From Sulfitobacter sp. LCG007 (lineage in GTDB: Bacteria > Pseudomonadota > Alphaproteobacteria > Rhodobacterales > Rhodobacteraceae), in contig NZ_CP161805.1 of the NCBI RefSeq assembly GCF_040801785.1, positions 3,286,001 through 3,350,000 on the forward strand: 64,000 nucleotides of DNA, in the 5' to 3' direction. The notes beneath the pieces were generated by a model that saw only the letters and a program-made list of their open reading frames with translations, was not told where the DNA came from and did no database searches. Numbering within the stretch: position 1 is the stretch's first letter; each line of letters begins with the position of its first letter. Shown in pieces: positions 52,998-62,196 of this stretch. The translations under genes and the position numbers were made by a program.

Positions 52998-54362
52998 ATG
53001 CCCGGACCACTGAGCTTCAAGGACCTCAAGACACAGGTGAAGGACGGAACCATCGACACGGTTCTGGTCTGCGCCGTGGACATGCAGGGCCGCCTCATGG
53101 GCAAGCGCTTCCATGCCGCGAACTTCGTCGAGCACTCCTACGAGGAGACGCATTGCTGCAACTACCTGCTGGCCACCGACCTCGAGATGGCGACGCCCGA
53201 TGGCTATGCCACGACAAGCTGGCGCGCGGGTTACGGCGACTATGTGATGAAGCCCGACCTGTCGACGCTGCGCCCGGTTCCCTGGCTCGCCGGGACCGCG
53301 ATGGTGCTCTGCGACCTGCTCGACCACAAGACCCACAAGGAAGTGCCGCAATCGCCCCGCGCCATCCTGAAGAGGCAGATCGCCCGCCTCGACGCGATGG
53401 GGTTCACCGCCATGATGGCGACGGAACTCGAATTCTTCCTGTTCACGAAAAGCTACGACGAGATCCGCAAGGAGGGCTTCCGCAACCTCGAGCCGATCTC
53501 GGGCTACAACGAGGATTACCATATCTTCCAGACCACCAAGGAAGAGGCCGTGATGCGCCCGCTGCGCAATTGCCTCTATGCCGCCGGCATCCCCGTCGAG
53601 AACTCGAAGGGTGAGGCCGAGACCGGTCAGGAAGAGCTCAATATCCGCTACGCCCCGGCGCTCGAATGCGCCGACAACCATTCCATCGCCAAGCATGCCA
53701 CCAAGGAAATCGCCTGGGCCCACGGGCGCGCGGCGAGCTTCATTCCGAAATGGCATCAGGACAAGGTCGGCTCGTCGAGCCACGTGCACCAGTCGCTCTG
53801 GCAGGACGGCAACCCGCTGTTCCACGACAAGAACGACGCGCTCGGCATGTCGGAGCTGATGAAACACTACATGGCCGGGCTGATCGCATACGCGCCGGAT
53901 TACACCTGGTTCCTGGCGCCGTATGTCAACAGCTACAAGCGCTTCGTCAAAGGCACCTTCGCGCCGACCAAGACCGCCTGGTCGGTCGACAACCGCACCG
54001 CCGGTTTCCGGCTCTGCGGGGAAGGAACCAAGGGCGTGCGCGTGGAGTGCCGGATCGGCGGCTCGGACCTGAACCCCTATCTCGCGCAGGCCGCGATGCT
54101 GGCGGCGGGGATCAAGGGAATCGAGCAGAAGCTCGAGCTTGCGCCGCCCACCGAGGGCGATCTTTACGACGACACGAGCGTCCAGGAGGTCCCGCGCACC
54201 CTCCGGGCCGCGACGGAGACCCTGCGGAATTCCACGATGCTGCGCGAGGCGATGGGCGACGATGTGGTCGATCACTACACCCGCTGCGCCGAGTGGGAGC
54301 AGGAGGAATTCGACCGCGTGGTGACCGACTGGGAAATCGCCCGGGGATTTGAAAGGGCCTGA
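52998..54362 (+). CDS. Glutamine synthetase family protein (gamma-glutamyl amine/alkanolamine ligase type)
   Basis: A 454-residue GS-superfamily ligase different from the one at 31-1389. It shows ATELEFFLF (141-149), GQEELNIRY, SSSHVHQS and NRTAGFRL in order. The neighbouring transporter, alcohol and aldehyde dehydrogenases suggest that it joins glutamate to an amino alcohol. ATG 52998 has a modest GAGAC upstream. The next gene begins two bases after its stop. Confidence 0.85.
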   Translation: MPGPLSFKDLKTQVKDGTIDTVLVCAVDMQGRLMGKRFHAANFVEHSYEETHCCNYLLATDLEMATPDGYATTSWRAGYGDYVMKPDLSTLRPVPWLAGTAMVLCDLLDHKTHKEVPQSPRAILKRQIARLDAMGFTAMMATELEFFLFTKSYDEIRKEGFRNLEPISGYNEDYHIFQTTKEEAVMRPLRNCLYAAGIPVENSKGEAETGQEELNIRYAPALECADNHSIAKHATKEIAWAHGRAASFIPKWHQDKVGSSSHVHQSLWQDGNPLFHDKNDALGMSELMKHYMAGLIAYAPDYTWFLAPYVNSYKRFVKGTFAPTKTAWSVDNRTAGFRLCGEGTKGVRVECRIGGSDLNPYLAQAAMLAAGIKGIEQKLELAPPTEGDLYDDTSVQEVPRTLRAATETLRNSTMLREAMGDDVVDHYTRCAEWEQEEFDRVVTDWEIARGFERA

Positions 54363-54363
54363 C

Positions 54364-55737
54364 ATGATACGCTGCATCTCTCCCGTCGACGGGTCGGTCT
54401 ATGCCGAACGACCCGTCCTTTCCGCGTCCGAGGCTCAGGCCGCCGTGGCGCGCGCGCGCGACGCACAGGCCGCCTGGGCCGCCCGCCCGTTGTCAGAGCG
54501 CGTGGCGCTCGTGCTTGACGGCGTCGCCCGTGTCGGCGCGATGAATGACGAGATCGTGCCCGAACTCGCCTGGCAGATGGGCCGGCCGGTCCGCTATGGC
54601 GGGGAGTTCGGTGGTTTCAAGGAACGCGCCGACTACATGGCGAAGATCGCCGCCGAGGCGCTTGCCCCCATCGAGCTTGACGCCGGAGAGGGGTTCTTCG
54701 GGCGCATGATCAAACGCGTACCGCATGGCGTCGTGCTGGTCGTCGCGCCCTGGAACTACCCCTACATGACAGCGATCAACACCGTCGCCCCGGCGCTGAT
54801 CGCAGGCAACGCGGTGATGCTTAAACACGCCTCGCAAACCCCGCTCGTGGGCGAACGCATGGCGGCCGCCTTCCACGCGGCGGGCATCCCGGAGGACGTC
54901 TTCCAGAACGCCTTCCTCGACCACGAGACCACTTCCGGCCTGATTGCCGCGCGCGCTTTCGGCTTCGTCAACTTCACCGGATCGGTGGCGGGCGGCAAGG
55001 CGATGGAGGCAGCCGCCTCGGGCACCTTCACCGGGCTCGGGCTCGAGCTTGGCGGCAAGGACCCGGGCTATGTCATGGACGATGCCAACCTCGACGCAGC
55101 CGCAGAGACCCTGATCGACGGCGCGATGTTCAACTCGGGGCAATGCTGCTGCGGGATCGAACGCATCTACGTGGCAGAACCGCTGTTCGATGCATTTGTC
55201 GAGAAGGCGGTTAGCATCGTCGAGGGCTACACCCTCGGCAATCCGCTCGAGCAATCCACCACGCTTGGCCCCATGGCGCAGACCCGCTTTGCCGATCTCG
55301 TCCGCGCCCAGACGTCCGAGGCCGTGGCGGCGGGAGCGACCGCACTGATCGATCCCAAGCTCTTTCCCCAGGATGGCGGCGCCTACCTGATGCCGCAGAT
55401 CCTGACGAAAGTGGACCATTCCATGCGAGTCATGCGCGAGGAAAGTTTCGGCCCGGTGGTCGGCATCATGCCGGTCAAGGACGACGCAGAGGCCATCGCG
55501 CTGATGAACGACAGCGACTATGGACTGACCTGCTCGCTCTGGTCCTCCGATCCCGAACGGGCCGAACGTATCGGCGATGCCATCGAGACGGGAACCGTGT
55601 TCCTGAACCGCGCCGACTACCTCGATCCCGGCCTGTGCTGGACCGGCTGCAAGGACACCGGGCGCGGCGGCGGTCTTTCGGTGATCGGCTACCACAACCT
55701 CACACGACCCAAGAGCTACCATTTCAAGAAAGCCTGA
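54364..55737 (+). CDS. Aldehyde dehydrogenase (NAD(P)-dependent)
   Basis: A 457-residue ALDH-superfamily enzyme. It shows PWNYPYMTAIN, the catalytic Glu in LELGGKDPGYV and the nucleophile Cys in FNSGQCCCGIERIYV. In this cluster it would oxidise a gamma-glutamylated amino aldehyde, made by the downstream alcohol dehydrogenase, to the acid. AAAGGG lies seven bases upstream of ATG 54364. It is slightly short of the 480-residue family average. Confidence 0.92.
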   Translation: MIRCISPVDGSVYAERPVLSASEAQAAVARARDAQAAWAARPLSERVALVLDGVARVGAMNDEIVPELAWQMGRPVRYGGEFGGFKERADYMAKIAAEALAPIELDAGEGFFGRMIKRVPHGVVLVVAPWNYPYMTAINTVAPALIAGNAVMLKHASQTPLVGERMAAAFHAAGIPEDVFQNAFLDHETTSGLIAARAFGFVNFTGSVAGGKAMEAAASGTFTGLGLELGGKDPGYVMDDANLDAAAETLIDGAMFNSGQCCCGIERIYVAEPLFDAFVEKAVSIVEGYTLGNPLEQSTTLGPMAQTRFADLVRAQTSEAVAAGATALIDPKLFPQDGGAYLMPQILTKVDHSMRVMREESFGPVVGIMPVKDDAEAIALMNDSDYGLTCSLWSSDPERAERIGDAIETGTVFLNRADYLDPGLCWTGCKDTGRGGGLSVIGYHNLTRPKSYHFKKA

Positions 55738-55741
55738 CGAC

Positions 55742-56887
55742 ATGTCTCCCAGAGCCAACTGGTCCTACCCCACCGCCATCCGCTTCGGGGCGGGCCGCAT
55801 CTCGGAAATCGCCGATGCCTGCAAGGCCGCCGGCATCCGCAAGCCGCTGCTTGTCACCGACAAGGGCCTCGCCGCCCTGCCCATCACGCTTGCAACGCTC
55901 GACCTGCTGGAAGCGGCGGGCCTCGGCCGGGCGATGTTTTCCGAAGTCGATCCCAACCCTACCGACACCAATGCCGAAGCGGGCGTTGCCATGTATCGCG
56001 AGGGCGGCCATGACGGCGTGATCGCCTTCGGCGGCGGGTCGGGGCTCGACCTCGGCAAGGCGGTGGCCTTCATGGCCGGCCAGACCCGCCCGATCTGGGA
56101 TTTCGAGGACATCGGAGACTGGTGGACCCGCGCCGACGCGGATGCCATCGCCCCGATCGTCGCGGTGCCCACCACCGCCGGAACCGGATCGGAAGTGGGC
56201 CGCGCCAGCGTCATCACCAATTCGCAGAGCCACGAGAAGAAGATCATCTTCCACCCCAGGATCCTGCCGACCGTGGTGATCTGCGACCCGGAACTGACGG
56301 TGGGCATGCCGCCCGCGATCACCGCCGGAACCGGGATGGATGCCTTCGCCCATTGCCTCGAGGCGTTCTGCTCCCCCCACTACCACCCGATGAGCCAGGG
56401 CATCGCGCTCGAAGGCATGCGGCTGGTGAAGGAGAACCTGCCACTGGCCTATGCGGATGGCGGCAACCTCGAAGCGCGGGCCAACATGATGTCCGCGGCC
56501 GCGATGGGGGCGGTGGCGTTCCAGAAGGGCCTCGGAGCGATCCATGCGCTTTCGCACCCGATCGGCGCACATCACCATACCCACCACGGGACGACCAACG
56601 CCGTGGTCATGCTGCCGGTGCTCGACTTCAACCGCCCCGCCATCGAGGACCGCATCGGCGATGCCGCGCGCTATCTCGGGATCGAGGGGGGCTTCGCGGG
56701 CTTCCGCGCCTTCGTCGGCGCATTGAACGACGGGCTGAACATCCCGGCGAACCTCACTGCCATGGGCGTGACGAACCCGGACATCGACACGCTCGTCACG
56801 TCGGCCCTTGCCGATCCCAGCGTGGGGGGAAACCCGGTCGGCATGACGCGGGAAAACACGACCGAGCTGCTCATAGCCTGTTTCTAG
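55742..56887 (+). CDS. Iron-containing alcohol dehydrogenase
   Basis: A 381-residue Fe-ADH (GldA/DhaT-like fold). It has the cofactor motif GGGSGLDLGKAVAFM, the metal His residues in GTGMDAFAHCLEAFCSPHYHP and the C-terminal AIHALSHPIGAHHHTHHGTTNAV. It would oxidise the alcohol of a gamma-glutamylated amino alcohol to the aldehyde for the preceding ALDH. Its stop shares CTAG with the convergent amidotransferase-like gene. It is the last gene of the operon. Confidence 0.93.
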   Translation: MSPRANWSYPTAIRFGAGRISEIADACKAAGIRKPLLVTDKGLAALPITLATLDLLEAAGLGRAMFSEVDPNPTDTNAEAGVAMYREGGHDGVIAFGGGSGLDLGKAVAFMAGQTRPIWDFEDIGDWWTRADADAIAPIVAVPTTAGTGSEVGRASVITNSQSHEKKIIFHPRILPTVVICDPELTVGMPPAITAGTGMDAFAHCLEAFCSPHYHPMSQGIALEGMRLVKENLPLAYADGGNLEARANMMSAAAMGAVAFQKGLGAIHALSHPIGAHHHTHHGTTNAVVMLPVLDFNRPAIEDRIGDAARYLGIEGGFAGFRAFVGALNDGLNIPANLTAMGVTNPDIDTLVTSALADPSVGGNPVGMTRENTTELLIACF

Positions 56888-57570
56888 CGCCTGCACAGAA
56901 CCTCTGCGGCGCGCGCGGCCACCAGATCGCGCGCGACCTCCGCCCCGTGCAGGCTGGCGAGCCCCGCCGCTGCCACTTCCGCGGTCAGCGCCGTGCCCGC
57001 CCAGTTGGCGATCTCACGTCGCAGGTAGTCTTCGGTGAACTCCGGGTGGAACTGCACTGAATAAGCCGCAAATGGGTACTCCAGAGCGCCCACCGGGCAG
57101 TAGTCCGCCGCTGCCGTGATTCGCGCCCCTGGCGGCACATGCGTCACCTGGTCCTGATGCCAGACCCAGGTCTCGCGGCGCATGCCATCCACCGTGAAGG
57201 GCCGCATCCCGAGGATGACCCCCTTCCCCGCGTTCTCGGCCCTGCCGCCGAAACAGTCGGCCATAAGCTGATGGCCGAAGCAGATGCCCACGAGCGGCTT
57301 GCCCGCCTGACGCGCCGCCAGCAGGAAAGACCTGAGCGACGCCAGCCAGTCGCGGTCGTCATAGACCCCGATCTCGGACCCGCTCAGTACGAAGCCGTCG
57401 AATGCCCCTGGCGCCGGGATCGCGGCCCCGCCTGCCACATCGATGCGGTGCAGGGCAGCTTCCGGCATCGCGGGCCGCAGCCAGTTCCTGATCAGCTCTC
57501 CCGCCGCCTCCCCCGGTCGCATGCCGGTGTAGGAGGTGGTGAGATCAAGGATGGCGATCTGGGGGGTCAT
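56884..57570 (-). CDS. Class I glutamine amidotransferase-like protein (gamma-glutamyl hydrolase type)
   Basis: A 228-residue GATase1 domain protein. The nucleophile elbow is [15 protein letters not shown] with its Cys and the catalytic His/Glu are in SVQFHPEF. No synthase domain follows, so it probably hydrolyses a gamma-glutamyl amide, as PuuD-type enzymes do. It could release an amino acid and glutamate in the adjacent pathway. ATG 57570 has CGGAGAG six bases upstream. It shares its stop bases with the Fe-ADH gene, converging. Confidence 0.85.
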   Translation of the reverse strand: MTPQIAILDLTTSYTGMRPGEAAGELIRNWLRPAMPEAALHRIDVAGGAAIPAPGAFDGFVLSGSEIGVYDDRDWLASLRSFLLAARQAGKPLVGICFGHQLMADCFGGRAENAGKGVILGMRPFTVDGMRRETWVWHQDQVTHVPPGARITAAADYCPVGALEYPFAAYSVQFHPEFTEDYLRREIANWAGTALTAEVAAAGLASLHGAEVARDLVAARAAEVLCRR

Positions 57571-57755
57571 GCGATCTCTCCGGGCGGGCATCAGATGTCT
57601 TAGCACGCCGCGCGAATTGCGCCAGCGGCTGGCGCGGAATGTTGCCATCTCAGTTTCCCCAGGCGCCGCCGGCCATTGCGGGCCATCCCGCAAAGGCGGA
57701 TAAAAAGCGCGAGGGACAGCGCCGCGCCCCGGCGCGACGGGAGGAGGAACGGCAG

Positions 57756-59462
57756 ATGACAGAAACGGACCGCAGGCCCATCGGAGGGCTTTCGCATGTC
57801 AAAGGTGTCAGCTCCGAGCCGCTGCTTGAACTGACCATCCCGGCCCTGCTGGCGCGCACTGCTGAACGCTGGCCGGACCGCGAGGCTGCGATCTTCGTCG
57901 CGCAGGACGTCCGCTGGAGCTGGCGCGATCTTGCCCGTGAAGTCGACCGCTTCGCCACCGGCCTTCTGGCGATCGGCATCGGAAAGGGCGACCGGGTGGG
58001 CATCTGGTCGCCGAACCGCGCCGAATGGCTGCTGACGCAATTCGCGACCGCCCGCCTCGGCGCGATCCTTGTCTGCATCAATCCCGCCTATCGGCTATCC
58101 GAACTCGAATACGCTCTCAACGCGGTGTCCTGCACCGCACTGGTGACGGCAAGCGCCTTCAAGTCATCGGACTACATCGCCATGTTGCACGAGCTCGCTC
58201 CCGAGATCGCGGCCTGCGAACCCGGAGCACTGGCCGCCGCGCGCCTGCCGCATCTGCGCAGCGTGATCGTGGCGGACGACGATGCGCCGCCGGGTACGCT
58301 CGCCTTCGACGCGGTATGCGCAATGGGCGATCCGGTGGACAAGGCCGCACTGGACACGATCAGCGCGGGCCTCTCGCCGGAGGAGGTCATCAATATCCAG
58401 TTCACCTCCGGCACCACGGGCAGTCCGAAAGGCGCGAGCCTTACACACCGGAACATCGTGAACAACGCACACTTCGTCACCGCCACGATGAACCTCACCG
58501 ACGCAGACCGCCTCTGCATTCCGGTGCCCTTCTATCACTGCTTCGGCATGGTGATGGGCACACTCGGCTGCGCCACCAAGGGCGCGGCGATGGTGATCCC
58601 GAGCGAGGGGTTCGATCCCGCCGAGACGCTTCGGGCAGTCAGCGACGAAGGCTGTACGGCGCTCTTCGGCGTGCCCACGATGTTCGTGAACGAACTCGGG
58701 CTGCCGGATTTCGACACCTATGACCTGTCCACGCTGCGAACCGGCATCATGGCTGGCGCCCCCTGCCCGATCCAGGTCATGCGCGACGTGCAGGCGAAGA
58801 TGCACATGACCGAAGTCACGATCTGCTACGGAATGACCGAAACCTCGCCGGTCTCGTTCCAGAGCAATGTGGACGACCCTCTCGAACAGCGCGTCTCTTC
58901 GGTCGGGCGCATCCACCCGCATGTTGAGGTCAGGATCGTCGATGAGGACGGTCAGACAGTGCCCGTCGGCGTCCAGGGAGAGCTGCTGACGCGCGGCTAT
59001 TCCGTGATGACCGGATACTGGGGAGACGACGAGAAGACCCGCCAGAGCATCGACGCAGAGGGCTGGATGCACACCGGCGATCTCGCCACGCTCGACGGCG
59101 ACGGGTATTGCAAGATCACCGGCCGGGTGAAGGACATGATCCTGCGCGGGGGCGAGAACATCTACCCGCGCGAGATCGAGGAGTTTCTCTATACCCATCC
59201 GGACGTGGCCCAGGCCCAGGTCTTCGGCATTCCCGACGAGAAGTACGGCGAGATCGTCTGCGCCTGGATCGTGCCCAAGCCGGGCACCAGCCCGGAGGCG
59301 GAAGCCATCCGCGATTTCTGCCGCCGGAACATCGCGCATTTCAAGGTGCCGGTGCATCTGCGCTTCAAGGATGCGCTGCCGATGACTGTCACCGGCAAGC
59401 CGCAGAAATTCATCATGCGCGACGAGATGATGAGGGAATTGGCAGCGGAAAACGCTGCCTGA
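57756..59462 (+). CDS. AMP-binding acyl-CoA synthetase (fatty-acid/aryl-CoA ligase type)
   Basis: A 568-residue ANL-superfamily ligase. It shows the P-loop-like [15 protein letters not shown], the YGMTETSPV motif, the hinge [16 protein letters not shown] and the C-terminal lysine in VTGKPQKF. It activates a carboxylate via an adenylate to a CoA thioester. The N-terminus has the GGLSHVKG element of medium-chain-type members. A strong GGAGGAGG precedes ATG 57756. The true substrate is not readable. Confidence 0.93.
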   Translation: MTETDRRPIGGLSHVKGVSSEPLLELTIPALLARTAERWPDREAAIFVAQDVRWSWRDLAREVDRFATGLLAIGIGKGDRVGIWSPNRAEWLLTQFATARLGAILVCINPAYRLSELEYALNAVSCTALVTASAFKSSDYIAMLHELAPEIAACEPGALAAARLPHLRSVIVADDDAPPGTLAFDAVCAMGDPVDKAALDTISAGLSPEEVINIQFTSGTTGSPKGASLTHRNIVNNAHFVTATMNLTDADRLCIPVPFYHCFGMVMGTLGCATKGAAMVIPSEGFDPAETLRAVSDEGCTALFGVPTMFVNELGLPDFDTYDLSTLRTGIMAGAPCPIQVMRDVQAKMHMTEVTICYGMTETSPVSFQSNVDDPLEQRVSSVGRIHPHVEVRIVDEDGQTVPVGVQGELLTRGYSVMTGYWGDDEKTRQSIDAEGWMHTGDLATLDGDGYCKITGRVKDMILRGGENIYPREIEEFLYTHPDVAQAQVFGIPDEKYGEIVCAWIVPKPGTSPEAEAIRDFCRRNIAHFKVPVHLRFKDALPMTVTGKPQKFIMRDEMMRELAAENAA

Positions 59463-59568
59463 CCCGCGCCCTCGCCGCCTGCCGTTGCCACGGCTTGCCG
59501 TCTCGGACTAACGTCGCGCGAAATCGGCCGGGCAGGGCCGCGCGCGACAATGAACGGGAGCCTACTTG

Positions 59569-60600
59569 ATGCGTACCTTCTTCAGCGAAGACCACCGCCT
59601 GCATTTTCCGCAGGCCGAACTTTCAGGCGGCGAGTTCGTCACCCCCTACGAGCGCCCCTCGCGCGTGGAATACGTGCTGAACAGGCTGAAGGAGCAGGGC
59701 ATGGGCGACATCGTGCCGCCGGATGCCGTTGACATGAACCCGGTGCGTGGCCTGCTCGACGCGGGGTTCCTGCGGTTTCTCGAGACCGCCTGGGACGACT
59801 GGAAGGCATCCGGCGCCGCCGGCGAGATCATCGCCGCCGGCATGCCCGCCCGCGGAATGCACATGGACCGCATCCCCCAGAACATCGACGGCAAGGTGGG
59901 CTACTATTGCCACGCCTCCGAAACGGCGATGACCCGCGGCACCTGGCGCGCGGCGCTGTCGTCGATGGCCTCCGCCCAATCTGCCCAGCGGCTCGTCGCG
60001 GGGGGCGAACGCGCGGCCTTCGCGCTCTGCCGGCCGCCCGGACATCACGCCACGCGCGATCAGTACGGTGGATACTGCTTTCTCAACAATGCGGCGGTCG
60101 TGGCCCAGATGTTTCGCGACGACGGGGCGGCGAAGGTCGCGGTGCTCGACATCGACTTCCACCACGGCAACGGCACACAGGACATCTTCTATGAGCGCGG
60201 CGACGTCATGTTCGCCTCGCTCCACGGGGCTCCGGAACATTCCTACCCGTACTACCTCGGCTACGCCGACGAGCGCGGACGCGGGGCGGGGGATGGCTGC
60301 AATCTGAACTACCCAATGCTGCCGGGCACAGCCTATGACCGCTGGTCCGAGGCGCTGGACGACGCCATCGCCAATATCACGGCCTGGGGGGCCGAGGCGC
60401 TGGTTGTCTCGCTTGGCGTCGATGCCTACAAGGAAGACCCGATTAGCTTCTTCAAGCTCGAAAGCGCCGATTTCACGGATGCCGGACGTCGCATCGCGCA
60501 GATGGGCCTGCCCACCGTCTTCGCGATGGAGGGCGGCTATGCCATCGAGGCCGTCGGCATCAACACCGTCAACGTGCTCGAAGGCTTCGAGGGCGCCTGA
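59569..60600 (+). CDS. Histone deacetylase-like amidohydrolase (acetylpolyamine amidohydrolase type)
   Basis: A 343-residue zinc amidohydrolase of the HDAC/AphA family. It shows RPPGHHATRDQYGGYCFLNNAA, the zinc motif LDIDFHHGNGTQDIFY and VSLGVDAYKEDP. It removes acetyl groups from acetylated polyamines. GGGAG is eight bases before ATG 59569 (a TTG three bases earlier also exists). It follows the CoA ligase by 106 bases. Polyamine use fits the amine-catabolic theme of the window. Confidence 0.9.
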   Translation: MRTFFSEDHRLHFPQAELSGGEFVTPYERPSRVEYVLNRLKEQGMGDIVPPDAVDMNPVRGLLDAGFLRFLETAWDDWKASGAAGEIIAAGMPARGMHMDRIPQNIDGKVGYYCHASETAMTRGTWRAALSSMASAQSAQRLVAGGERAAFALCRPPGHHATRDQYGGYCFLNNAAVVAQMFRDDGAAKVAVLDIDFHHGNGTQDIFYERGDVMFASLHGAPEHSYPYYLGYADERGRGAGDGCNLNYPMLPGTAYDRWSEALDDAIANITAWGAEALVVSLGVDAYKEDPISFFKLESADFTDAGRRIAQMGLPTVFAMEGGYAIEAVGINTVNVLEGFEGA

Positions 60601-60606
60601 TCGCCC

Positions 60607-62043
60607 TCAGACCGCCAATTCCGGCCGTCGGCCCGCCCAGGGCCGCGCCATTTCCAGCTCGGCACAAAGCGCGATCAGCATCTCGTCCTCCCCGTAGGGG
60701 GCGGCGAGGTGCACGCCCACCGGCAGAGCCTGCGTGTTCCAGTGCATCGGCACCGAGGCGGCAGGCTGGCCGGAGGCGTTGAAGACCGCGCAGAATGGTG
60801 AATAGGCGAAAACGCCCTCGGGTCCGGTGCGGAAGGCCTCGTAATCCTCGGTCCCGTGGGCAAAGCGCCCGACCTTGGCCGGAGGTTCGGCCAACGTTGC
60901 GGAAAGCAGGATGTCGATGCCATCGAAGGCCGCCGCCATCTCGCGCCCGTAGGCGTGTATCTTTCCCACGGCATCGAGGTAATCCGAGCCCGAGACCGTC
61001 TCAGCCATCTGCATGGCCCCACGCGAAACGCCCTCGACATCTTCTTGCGACAGCCCCCGCCCCTTGGCCGCCAGCGCCCGGCGGATGCCCAGCGCCGTGC
61101 CGCAGGCGACGATGCGCGTCCAGGCCCGCATCATGCCGAGGTGGTCGCCCTTCGGTAGCATTGGCATGACCTCGTGCCCGAGGCTTTCCAATAGCTCGCC
61201 TGTTTCCTGCACCGCCTGCCGGCAGTCGGCGTGAATGCTTTCCCCGCTGAATGTGGTGTCGCAGATGCCGATGCGCAGGCGGCGCGGCGGGCGCGAGATC
61301 GCGGCGGCGTAGCCCTGCGCCAGCGGCGGGGCGTCATAGGGCGCGCCCGGGTCGCGTCCGGCGCAGGCATCCATCATCCGGGCGCTGTCGCGCACGGTGC
61401 GGCTGAGGAAGCCGTCGATGGCCATGCCCGCCCATCCCTCACCCGAGAAGGGTCCGTCCGGAAAGCGCGCGCGTGTCGCCTTGAACCCGAAGAGCCCGCA
61501 GCTCGAGGCCGGGATGCGCACCGAACCGCCCCCGTCCGATCCGTGCGCCATCGGCACGATGCCTGCCGCGACCGCCGCGCCGCTGCCGCCAGACGAGCCG
61601 CCCGAGGTGTGATCGAGGTTCCAGGGATTGCGGGTCGGCCCGCCATAGACCGCGGCCTCGGTGGCGACGCCAATGCCGCCCTCGGGCGAAGTGGTGCGCC
61701 CGAAGGTCACGACGCCACTGTCCCTGATGCGTTCGAAAATGGCGCTGTCCCGAGGGTAGCGGGTATCCCGCAGCAAGCGCGACCCGTTGTGCGAGGGAAA
61801 GTCCACCGCCTCGGCCCCGAGATCCTTCAACAGGAAGGGCACGCCCCGGAACGGGCCGCGTGGCAGCCCCTCGGCGATGCGCTGGCGGGCGATCTCGGGG
61901 CGCAGGTGGACGACAGCGTTGAGCGCGGGATTGAGCTGTTCGGTCCGGCGCAGCGCCTCATCCAGCAGTTCGTCGGGCGACACCTCCTTGCGCGCCACGA
62001 TCTCTGCCAGCCCGGTGGCGTCATAGCTGTCGTATTCCCGCAT
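60607..62043 (-). CDS. Amidase (amidase-signature family)
   Basis: A 478-residue amidase-signature enzyme with the Ser-cisSer-Lys triad region: the catalytic Lys in FLLKDLGAE and the signature [21 protein letters not shown], ending in [15 protein letters not shown]. It hydrolyses small amides. It converges with the AphA-like gene (6-base gap), and its substrate is unknown. The C-terminus [16 protein letters not shown] is family-typical. No GatB or GatC partner is near, so it is not the tRNA amidotransferase. Confidence 0.9.
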   Translation of the reverse strand: MREYDSYDATGLAEIVARKEVSPDELLDEALRRTEQLNPALNAVVHLRPEIARQRIAEGLPRGPFRGVPFLLKDLGAEAVDFPSHNGSRLLRDTRYPRDSAIFERIRDSGVVTFGRTTSPEGGIGVATEAAVYGGPTRNPWNLDHTSGGSSGGSGAAVAAGIVPMAHGSDGGGSVRIPASSCGLFGFKATRARFPDGPFSGEGWAGMAIDGFLSRTVRDSARMMDACAGRDPGAPYDAPPLAQGYAAAISRPPRRLRIGICDTTFSGESIHADCRQAVQETGELLESLGHEVMPMLPKGDHLGMMRAWTRIVACGTALGIRRALAAKGRGLSQEDVEGVSRGAMQMAETVSGSDYLDAVGKIHAYGREMAAAFDGIDILLSATLAEPPAKVGRFAHGTEDYEAFRTGPEGVFAYSPFCAVFNASGQPAASVPMHWNTQALPVGVHLAAPYGEDEMLIALCAELEMARPWAGRRPELAV

Positions 62044-62196
62044 GCTGCCTCACCTTCCGCCTGCGGCTGTTCGTCCCGCCCGCGCCCAGCCTAGCACTGG
62101 CGATGCCACGGGCAAGCGGTCCCACCGCGCCCCCATCCTGGCCGACCTGTCGGCAAGCCGCTGGACCTTTCGTGCGTTCCGGTCAACGCTGAGATC

